Below are positions 56,206 through 64,000 of a stretch of 64,000 nt of DNA, one piece after another. Both the position numbers and the translations under genes were made by a program. How positions within the stretch are numbered: position 1 is the stretch's first letter; each line of letters opens with the position of its first letter. Source of the stretch: Dipteronia dyeriana (Eukaryota > Streptophyta > Magnoliopsida > Sapindales > Sapindaceae); contig CM065295.1 in the NCBI GenBank assembly GCA_032871835.1, positions 38,996,360 through 39,060,359 of the forward strand, written 5' to 3'. The notes beneath the pieces were generated by a model. It was not told the DNA's origin. It saw only the letters and a program-made list of their open reading frames with translations, and did not search any database.

Positions 56206-57420
56206 ACAGACTATAAGTTCTATGCCATTTTAGCTAACCCAACAGGGTTGGCCAAGCAAGGTGCACATGTAGCTGTCGTATAGAAACGGTCAAAAAGGGA
56301 ACTCGAATTCCAGATGCCATGTAAGAAGAATCAGAGGCAAAGATCCTGGAGGAAAAAGAGGTTAAGGATGACAGGGGGTGGGCCAGTGGCCACCCAGTTA
56401 ATGAATTAGAGGATGTACCAGTCAACGAGAATGACCCCTCTAAAGTGGTCAAGATTGTAGCCGGGTTAGAGAAAGGAGTTAAGGAAGACTTGATCAGGCT
56501 TCTCCGTGAATACAATGAAATATTTACATAGAGTCAAAATGAGATGCTAGGGATCCCTATCACCTTGGTAGCTCATAGGTTAGCAGTCGATCCCACCTTC
56601 AAACAGGTCAAACAAAAGAGGCGACATTTTAATCCTTAAAAAAAATGTTACAGTTCAAGAGGAGGTTGACATTTGCTGAAAGCTGGATTCATCACGGAAT
56701 CCCGGTACCCTGAATGGATCGCTAATATGGTAATGGTCACCAAGGCTAATGGGAAATGACTCGTGTGCACTGATTATACAGATCTCAACCGTGTCGACCC
56801 AAATGACAGTTTTCCCCTACCCAAGATTGATCAACTGGTGGATTCCAACATGGGGAATAAGCTCCTTAGCTTTGTAGACGTATTCTTAAGGTATAATCAG
56901 ATTACGATGCACCCCGTTGACCAAGACAAAATCAATTCATTATCGGGCAAGGCCTCTATTGCTACAATGTAATGCCCTTGGGTTCTAAGAATACAGGTGC
57001 CACTTACCGACGATTGGTCAATCGGTTGTTTAAGCATGAGATAGGAAGGACAATGGAGGTATACATTGATGATATGATCACCAAGTCCTATGTAGCAGAG
57101 CAGTACCAGGACCACCTCTGCCGAACCTTCTAGATAGAGAGGAGAACCAGATGCAGCTAAATCTAGCAAAATGTGCTTTCGGGTAGCTGTTGGAAAATTC
57201 CTCGGGTTCAAGGTCCATGAGAGGGGCATAAAAGTCAACCCAGAGAAGATCAAAACCATCATGGACCTCGAATCTCCCAACTCTCTTAAACAAGTACAAG
57301 TTTTGACTGGTCAAATAACTGCCCTTAGCCGCCTCATATATCAATCAGCCGATAAATGGATCCCCTTCTTCAAGGGATATCAAGCAAAGAAGAAACATGA
57401 AGTGAGACTAGAAAAGCGAG
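56206..57420 (+). pseudogene. reverse transcriptase of Tat-C, broken
   Basis: A linker is followed by LAVDPTFKQVKQKRRHFNP, then a frame change, GFITESRYPEWIANMVMV, CTDYTDLNRVDPNDSFPLPK, LSFVDVFLRYNQITMHP, and in another frame MEVYIDDMITKSYVAEQYQD with YIDDM at 57,062-57,076. FLGFKVHERGIKVNPEKIKT and LTGQITALSRLI follow. Stops and shifts occur near 56,638, 56,757, 56,960 and 57,135. Phe in VDVF replaces the usual Tyr of the FMDAY motif. The order matches Tat-A RT. Confidence 0.87.
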
Positions 57421-58140
57421 CAAGCTTTCCAATCCTTAAAGAAGTATCTGGCAAGCCAACCGCCGTTAGTCAAGCCAAAATCTGGGGAATAAATTTAGGT
57501 ATACCTGGCCGTGTCGGAGACATCGGTTAGCGGGGACCTAGTTAAGAAGAACGAAGATGAGATTCAACGACCTATCTACTATGTGGGCCATTTCTTAACC
57601 AAACCGGAGAGAAACTATATTCTCCTAGAAAATCTTATCTTCACCCTGGTAACCTCAGCTAAGAAGTTACGCCAATGGGACTAAGACAACAAGCAAGCTT
57701 TCCAATTCTTAAAGAAGTACCTGGCAAGCCCGTCGCTGTTAGTTAAACCGAAACCTGGGGAAGAACTTTAGATATACCTGGGCATGTCGAAGACAGCAGC
57801 TAGCGGGGACCTAGTTAAAAATTATGGAGATGGGATTCAACGACCAATCTTCTATGTGAGCCATGCCTTAACCAAATATGAGAGAAACTGTATTCTCCTA
57901 GAAAAACTTATCTTCACCCTTGTAACCTCGGTTAGAAAGTTAAGCCCTTACTTTCAGGCCCACACGATTACGGTTGTCACTGATCAACTTTTTCTCTAAT
58001 TCTTACAAAGACCAGACGTGTCGGGAAGGTTAGTACACCGGGCCCTCAAGCTCACCCAGTTCGACATCAAATATAAATCCTAGACTACCATTAAATCTTA
58101 GGCACTAGCAGACTTCGTGGCCAAGTTCTCAGTCCTTCTT
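57421..58140 (+). pseudogene. first RNase H of Tat-C with internal duplication
   Basis: The gypsy RNase H is present 1.5 to 2 times. A 272-bp segment starting CAAGCTTTCCAATCCTTAAA at 57,421 is repeated at 57,693. Copy 2 carries the better frame: DGIQRPIFYVSHALTKYERN, then YFQAHTITVVTDQ, a stop, and RPDVSGRLV and ALADFVAKFS. Copy 1 has IQRPIYYVGHFLTKPERNYI and loses the frame before it. The duplication sits in sequence that must be single in a working pol, so it arose after or at the death of the element. Confidence 0.87.
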
Positions 58141-58770
58141 GATCCTGGAACTATTCCAGACCTAGATCCGGGCTCCAAAATAGATCATGAAATGGTAGAT
58201 TAGCCAGATGACCGAGACGTCTGGATCGTACATACAGATGGGACATCCTGCTAAGCGGGTCTCGGGGCTAGAACCGTTTTAACTGTTCTTGAAAAGATCG
58301 ACAACCATTGTTTCCTTTTTGAGTTCAACGCTACCAACAATGAAGCTGAGTATGAAGCTCTGTTGGTAGGAATGAGGGTAGCAACTGAGCTCAAGGCAGG
58401 TTATCATTATGTCAGAGGTGATTAGTAACTGGTCATCAACCAAGTCACTGAGCTCTATCAAGCAAAATGAGACAACATGGCAGCCTATTTACAACTGGTC
58501 CAATAGCTCAAAGGTCGATTTATAGGCTTCAAGATCGAACAAATACCTCGCCAACAGAACCATCAAGTAGATGTCCTGGTCAATATAGCAGCTAATGGAG
58601 GCCATGCTTTGCCTAAGGAGGTACCTCTACAGGTTATCTCTTATTCCTACATAACAAGCAGAATGGAGGTCAACCCAGTAGATCGACTCCAGTGTTTGAT
58701 GGACCCCATTGTGAATTACCTCTATGGAGAAATGCTTCAAGAAGACCCCGAGATCAAGAGGATCTCGGTT
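58141..58770 (+). pseudogene. second, archaeal-type RNase H of Tat-C
   Basis: Reads VHTDGTSC, stop, AGLGARTVLTVLE, FEFNATNNEAEYEALLVGMR, VRGD and a stop, QLVINQVTELYQAK, IEQIPRQQNHQVDVLVNIA. The DGTS, NNEAEY and VDVL segments keep three of the four acidic residues. The SDSQ position is damaged (GD-stop-Q). As in Tat-A, the extra RNase H supports the Tat lineage. Confidence 0.85.
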
Positions 58771-59935
58771 TGATTATGTTTGATTATTGAGAACCTATGC
58801 TGCAGAGGCAGGTCTTTACCTCTGCCTCGATGCCTCCACTCCGATGATGTTACTTGGGCACTCAGAGAGGTTCACTCTAGGGATTGCGAGAACCATACAG
58901 GGGGAGAAACACTGGCTTGCCAAGTACTCCACATGGGATATTACTGGCTGATTTTACACTATAATACGAGGATGTTCGTGCAGTCATGTGAACCATGTCA
59001 AAAGATAGCAAACTTGAACCACCTTCAACTGAAAAGGCTATTCTCTATTAGTTCTCCATACCCCTTTGCTATCAGATGAGTCGATTTGATCGGGCATCTC
59101 CCAACTGCTCCTGGTCAAGCCAATCATGCCATTGTCGCGATCGACTGTTTCACCTGGTAGTTGGAAGCAGAACCACTCTCTAAGATAGGTGAAGAGAACA
59201 CCACCAAATTCGTTAAGAAGATTGTGGTTTGTAGGTTCAGTACCCTGATGATCATCATCAGTAATTTCGGTAAGCAATTCAACAATAAGAGGTTCAAGGA
59301 GTTCTGTGATGGACTAGGCATAGATTTTTGCTTTGTTTCCGTAGCTCACCCTCAAACCAACGACTTGGTAAAAGCTACAAATAAGACCATCAAGAAGCTC
59401 CTAAAGAAGAAATTGCAACAGAAAAAAGGCAAATGGGCAGAGAAGCTTCCTGATGTGTTTTAGCATATTGTACCACTAAAAGGATCGCAACCGGTGAAAC
59501 CCCTTACTCCCTGACTTTTGGGGTCGACACGGTCATACCTATTAAGCACAAGCTGACCTCGTTCAGAGTCTAACATTCGAACCTGAAGGTAATAAGGTCA
59601 AGTTGTGGGCCAAACTGAATCTCCTAGAGGAAAAACAAGATAGGGTGGCCGAAAGAGTTACAGTCTACCAGAGCCGAATTGTGAGGTGCTTCGATAGATA
59701 GGTAAAAGCCCACAGTTTCAAAGTGGGAGACCTGGTGCTCCAAAAGGTGACCTAGAACACTTGGAATCGATCAAATGGGGTACCAACCCTAAACAAGGAA
59801 GGCCTCTACCTAGTAAAGATAGTGATCCAGAGTGAAGCATACAAGCTGGAAGACATAGATGGATGACCACCTGAAGAGATTCTACTCAAAGGAGGTTGGA
59901 AGCTCCATGACACACCAGAATCATCCAGATAGACA
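58771..59935 (+). pseudogene. integrase of Tat-C, broken
   Basis: The zinc-binding domain reads VHSRDCENHTGGETLACQVL, then YYWLILHYNTRMFVQSCEPC with Q after it. The core reads VDLIGHLP (first Asp present), HAIVAIDCFTW and a stop, ISNFGKQFNNKRFKEFC (second Asp is Asn), and HPQTNDLVKATNKTIKKLL (the Glu position is Lys). Two of the three catalytic residues are lost. The C-terminal part (EKQDRVAERV-like, KSPQFQSGRPG-like in shifted frames) decays and ends before 59,935. Confidence 0.86.
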
Positions 59936-60089
59936 CCAGTAGTTGTACTTCGAAAACATTATGTATCTCCAGTTTGTCATCAATAAAGTCTCAATTTCTC
60001 TCCATCAACACTAGTCTCTTTTATTCGCCAAGTTTTTCACCATAGATGTTGGCCATGATCGCCATGAACCGGGAAAAGCTATATAGCTA

Positions 60090-60450
60090 CTCTAATGCCT
60101 TAGCTGGGCATTACCCCCCGCCAAAAAAGGTTTAAGCGTAAGAGCATAGTTGCCTATAATATTACGAGACTAGGATGAAAAAATGATCATCATGATGCCC
60201 TTGGTCGGGCGACCACCCTAGAAAGGGTTTGAGCGTAAGTGCATAAATGTCAGCCAGACCATAGAACCAGGATAGCCAAATGGCCCTCCTGATGCCGTGG
60301 CTGGGCTACCACCCCCAAGAAGGGTTTGAGCATAAGTGAATAATTATCAGCCAGATCACGTGACCAGGAAAGCCAAGTGGCCCTCCTGATGCCTTGGTTG
60401 TGAAACCTCCCTCATGAAGGTTCAGGGACGTAAGTGCATAGTTACCTGTC
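60090..60450 (+). repeat. ~97-bp repeat downstream of Tat-C pol, four copies
   Basis: Phrases GATGCC(C/G)TTGGTCGGGC and GAGCGTAAG(A/T)GCATA recur at about 60,093, 60,193, 60,291 and 60,388. They match the 49,800-50,530 repeats of Tat-B in order and wording. Confidence 0.9.
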
Positions 60451-60843
60451 TCGATCACGGTTGTCCAGATACTAGATTTTCCCTTGAACATGGATGCAAG
60501 GTACCTTTACTGTCCCAGAAAAGACAATCAACTTTGTTAAAGTCCGATAGGGATCATTTTGATTAAAACCTCGGAAACCTGATACTAGTCACTTATCACA
60601 TGATTTTTCTCATTATCATCTGTTAGTTTTCTTGTGTTGTCAGGAATACATAAAGGACTAGATGAGAGATGGTAGATACCACACTCGAATGTCAGGATAC
60701 CGCACATATAAGGATCCTTGATACCTAGATTGTGGCAATTGATTATTTCGTCAATGTAAGTAGATATTTGATACGTGATTTGATCACTTCAAGACCATGA
60801 CATCATCTAGGTACAATAGAACTATGTACATGGGAAACCTAGT
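60451..60843. other. end of Tat-C, no LTR found
   Basis: Resembles the stretch just before the Tat-B 3' LTR only weakly (ATAAGGATCC and GATACC phrases). The expected plus-strand 3' LTR start is absent; an inverted LTR end follows instead. Confidence 0.5.
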
Positions 60844-61984
60844 TGTTAACGGGAAATTTACTCAAGGTGACAAATTCCCACTAACACCCTAGAGACCACT
60901 ACCACGGAGATGGTGGCCGGGGTCGGTACCTTTGATACCTAACCTGCTTAGATAAAAATGAATGTTTGTATAACAATAACAAGTGACGATTGTAGTATTG
61001 GTTACTCATGGTATACAGAATTCCCTCTCATACACTCACTATTTCTCTACAACGTACGAAGGCGGTGACTCCGTGCTAGTCGAATAGTGGATATGACGCT
61101 GGTCGTGTTCTATTCACAGAATTTTGGCACGACCTCCTTCTCCTCTCTTTTTTAGGTATATTTATATACGACCGAATAAATTTGAATGGGTGTATCTCCC
61201 GCCTTGAGTCTCTGAACTTATTCCCCCCCTTATCAGGTAGGATCCTCTATTTGAAAGTCGTTGACTCCAAGTAAATAGCGGAAACGATGATACTGTTGAT
61301 GAAGATAAGTTTACTTCCTTTTTGGAATCAAACTCTTGACTTGGGTGTAAATGTTGGTTGTTACATAAATATATTCTTATGCGTACTTACGACATGATTC
61401 TTCATAGAGGTTGTTGAGCTAGCCATTCGTAGTTTTCGTAGAGCGAGGTAGATTTATGCTTTGGTTCTATTTTCAAAGGCTTGGAATGGACACCCTAGAA
61501 GTCATTCCTATGAGGTAACATGGATCTGATTCATTTAGAGGCCTTCTTCCTTCTCGTATCGTGGAGGGGACAGCGGGCTCCTAGAGATGTTGGTGGGCTT
61601 TTCATTCAGGTCATGAATTAAGTTTGAAATCTAAAAGCCTTAACCCGGAGGGGGCTTGCTTTGCTTGTTGGGCTTCTTTCGAATGTTTCTTGAGCTTGGT
61701 GCCCCCTTGGCTTTCACGGGGTGGTTGAGGAGCCCGACCCAAGGAACCTAGGTTCCTAGGTAGGTGGCCTCGAGAAGCCCGGACTCCAGTGTTCGTGTGA
61801 GGGCTTAACCTGGTAGTGCCTAGCTTCTTCCCTGATAGTTATGAAGCCCGGTGATCCCTCCATGCTTCTATAGGGTAGTTTTATGGTACATCCATGGTTT
61901 CATGAATGTCGCCTTTGGGCTTTGATTTGGGCTGGGAGAGTGGAAAATTTCTCTTTGACCCCTAGCCAAATTTTACTATTAATA
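60844..61984 (-). repeat. 3' LTR of Tat-D, inverted, 1,141 bp
   Basis: Read on the minus strand, the LTR starts TATTAATAGTAAA (Tat-B: TGTTAATAGCC) at 61,984 and ends AAATTTCCCGTTAACA at 60,844. The phrase GGTGTTAGTGGGAATT...CACC before the end matches Tat-B and Tat-C LTR ends. The 5' LTR of Tat-D must lie beyond 64,000. Confidence 0.75.
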
Positions 61985-61999
61985 GAAGTCCCCTCTGAC
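61985..61999 (-). promoter_or_regulatory. polypurine tract of Tat-D
   Basis: On the minus strand TCAGAGGGGACTTC precedes the LTR start, as AAGAAGGACTTC does in Tat-B. Confidence 0.65.
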
Positions 62000-62362
62000 T
62001 TGAACACCAAAGGTAGAGTTGGGGTTGGAGTCAGATTCCTTGTTTAATTGGGAAATTTTTCCGTTATTAGATAATTACTGAGAATCTCGAATGAAATCTT
62101 CTCATTAAATGCCCAAATGATGTGTCGAACTTGAATTGGTGTGCTTTTCGTGGAAAACCGGTTACGTTACGGCTCTCTCCATGGCTCGAGGTGATCTTTC
62201 TGAGGATATCACCGATGTCATTACACCTCTAACCTCTATTTAAATTCAAACTCATTGCCCGTTTCTTCACACATTCTCTCAATTTTGAATTTACATATTT
62301 CTTCTCTCTTGCTACCCTCTGTCGATTTTCCTTTCTTCTCAATCCTTAAAACCTGTTCTACC

Positions 62363-63304
62363 ATGTCGAAGGCCAGTCGTGACTCCATTGACTCCCTTGT
62401 TAAAGGCACAGAGGTCTCAAGTCTCGCCCACAGGAAATGGGCTCGATGAGACCTAGGCGGGGACGATTCTTATCCACCCCTGCAAGGTCGTCGATAGAAC
62501 CGGAATGTAGCCATCGAGACTGGGTTTTCTAACCAATTGAAAAATCCTCTGAACTTGGTTGATGAGGACTCCGATGAAGAGAATAGGGTCGGTGTCGCTG
62601 GAGTGGACCATGTCATAGTCGTCGGTCCTTCCCTTAAGAGACGCCCTCCATATGACTTCAGGGTAATTCCAGATTCTGTCGTTGACCCAAAGTCAATCAG
62701 CCACTTGAGGACCAAATATGGCATCCCTGACACCGTCTCTCTCACAGTCCCCCACACAAATTATGATGTCTTTAGCCAGCCCAAAGGCATACTCCCCATC
62801 CATGTTGCAGCTTTCGAGAATGAGGTAAGGCTCCCTCTTCATCCCACCCTTCGACGGGCTCTCAACGCCCTTCAGCTGGCTCCCCTCTAACTAACACCCA
62901 GCTTCTGGAGGTACAAGGTTGGCTTCTTCGTGCTGTGGAGGGAGCAATGTGAGCTAAGCAATTTCACCTGGGAATCTGGGGCAGAAGAGATGGCCTACCT
63001 TTTTCAGATTAGGAGCTTGTCTGGAGGTCCCCGATGACAGTTCTATGTGAAAGACAAAAACAAGCTTAAATTTACCATCCCCTACACTTTGAAAAAAGAC
63101 CCTGAATGGAAGGAAGAGTGGATAATAGCATGGGGAGACTGAGAAAGCTCTGTATTCATCGACGAGTATGAGTTTGTGGTTCCCACCACTTTCAGTGACA
63201 AACCTTCTTGGGACCGGGATTCCCTACCTGCCGAATCCGAGGTTGTGCTAAAGGCTATCCTCGCTAGGAAGTACCTGAACATGAGGTTTCCAACTACTGA
63301 TTCC
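62363..63304 (+). pseudogene. antisense gene (aORF) of Tat-D, N-terminal part
   Basis: Starts with ATG at 62,363 (MSKASRDSIDSLVKGTEV), after a TATTTAAAT box near 62,234. One frame, with stops at 62,447, about 62,494, 62,888, about 63,037 and about 63,139, encodes HLRTKYGIPDTVSLTVPH, then RLPLHPTLRRALNALQLAP, FWRYKVGFFVLWREQC, NFTWESGAEEMAYLFQIRSL, and KLKFTIPYTLKKDPEWKEEW. This is the pattern of the plant 'putative gypsy type transposon' domain found in Tat antisense ORFs. It lies opposite to the Tat-D LTR strand, as expected. The 2.6-kb LTR copy cuts it at 63,305; the coiled-coil half, seen in Tat-A, is beyond the window. Function is unknown. Confidence 0.82.
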
Positions 63305-64000
63305 TGTTAGGTTTTAGTTTGTGTTGGCATGAATTCCATATCAAAATGATGTTTACTTGTAATAACTTAGTTGTTTAGGTTCATGATGATTCAAGCTTCA
63401 AGGAAGAAGAAACAACAAGTCAAAGCAAGTTATAAGTCTTCAAAGAGAAAGGATGCAATTTGGTTCTACAAAGGTATACTAAGACCTTATCTTTCTCTTA
63501 CAAGGCTTAGACACACACACACACACACATATCATACATTTGTGTCCCTGCATGGTTGTGCACCATTATTAGCACACACATACAATTCATTCATATGTGT
63601 CCCTGTATAGTTGTGCACCATGTATAACACATTCACACACTTTAAGATGAATGCTCATGCATTGGTTTGGAAATAACACGTTTTGGAATATGCATGATTG
63701 CAAACTATCTCTATGTAGTTTGCATTATAGTGTGAACTGTGTTTGTATGTGTATATGTTTATATAACATGGATATTATACTTGGATTTAGTCTTAAATCA
63801 TTCTTGATTGAGTTCCGGTCATTTCGATTACTCATACTATTGATTTCAAGTTCTAAGTCAAGATACTAAACTTTCAACTCATGTTTTATACATTGTCTTC
63901 GTCTTCGTATATTGAGTCAAATTATTATTTTTTGGGTGGAGTATCTTATATGTCCATATTTTTGTGAGAGATACGGTTCGTAATCCATAAATGGATTCAA
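63305..64000 (+). mobile_element. second copy of the 2.6-kb LTR (start only)
   Basis: Starts TGTTAGGTTTTAG directly after ATTCC and matches 16,987-17,680 almost base for base. Differences include a longer CA run near 63,516. The rest is outside the window, so it cannot be told whether it is a solo LTR or the first LTR of a full element. Confidence 0.85.

Overview
This is plant nuclear DNA, probably from a eudicot. The evidence is AT-rich sequence, spliced exons of a plant NADPH oxidase (RBOH) gene, and dense plant-type transposons: Ty3/gypsy Tat and chromovirus elements, Ty1/copia-like LTRs, CACTA, hAT and Mutator-like elements. I see no intact cellular gene. Almost every coding stretch is a relic with stops and frameshifts.

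Layout. 1-2.1 kb: 3' end of a dead chromovirus and its probable LTR. 2.1-7.4 kb: AT-rich DNA with relics of an unidentified spliced gene (4.18-5.09 kb) and a cluster of GCGAC palindromes. 7.44-9.82 kb: an 85-bp satellite array. 11.05-32.24 kb: the 3' half of an RBOH gene (FAD- and NADPH-binding part), split by a ~16-kb intron and by a second insertion inside an exon. The intron holds a Tat element ('Tat-A', 12.46-24.0 kb). Tat-A itself carries a 2.6-kb solo LTR with a CTAGT duplication and an antisense gene. Next to Tat-A is an older minus-strand LTR interrupted by another solo LTR. The RBOH exon is interrupted at 27,886 by an LTR-internal-LTR-internal-LTR block of a short minus-strand retroelement, flanked by an ACCA duplication.

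32.7-43.3 kb: DNA transposons and a solo LTR. These are a CACTA element with AGT duplications, a 900-bp solo LTR with GAATT duplications, a long-inverted-repeat element containing a hAT-like MITE, and a Mutator-like element with a 10-bp duplication. 43.68-52.71 kb: a complete but gag-pol-less element ('Tat-B', duplication ATAAC) with two ~1.9-kb LTRs. 53.02-60.84 kb: a related element with very decayed gag-pol ('Tat-C'). 60.84-64 kb: the 3' end of a minus-strand Tat element ('Tat-D') with its antisense gene on the plus strand, interrupted at 63,305 by a second copy of the 2.6-kb LTR.

The pieces do not form a working pathway. The window is best read as a layered record of insertions. The points most worth a second look are the tandem short LTR element and its 239-codon repeat-containing ORF, the RBOH gene broken over 21 kb, the spliced-looking antisense gene of Tat-A, the hairpin-forming 85-bp satellite, and the gag-pol-less Tat-B. 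All family assignments come from motif recognition by eye; no database search was run.
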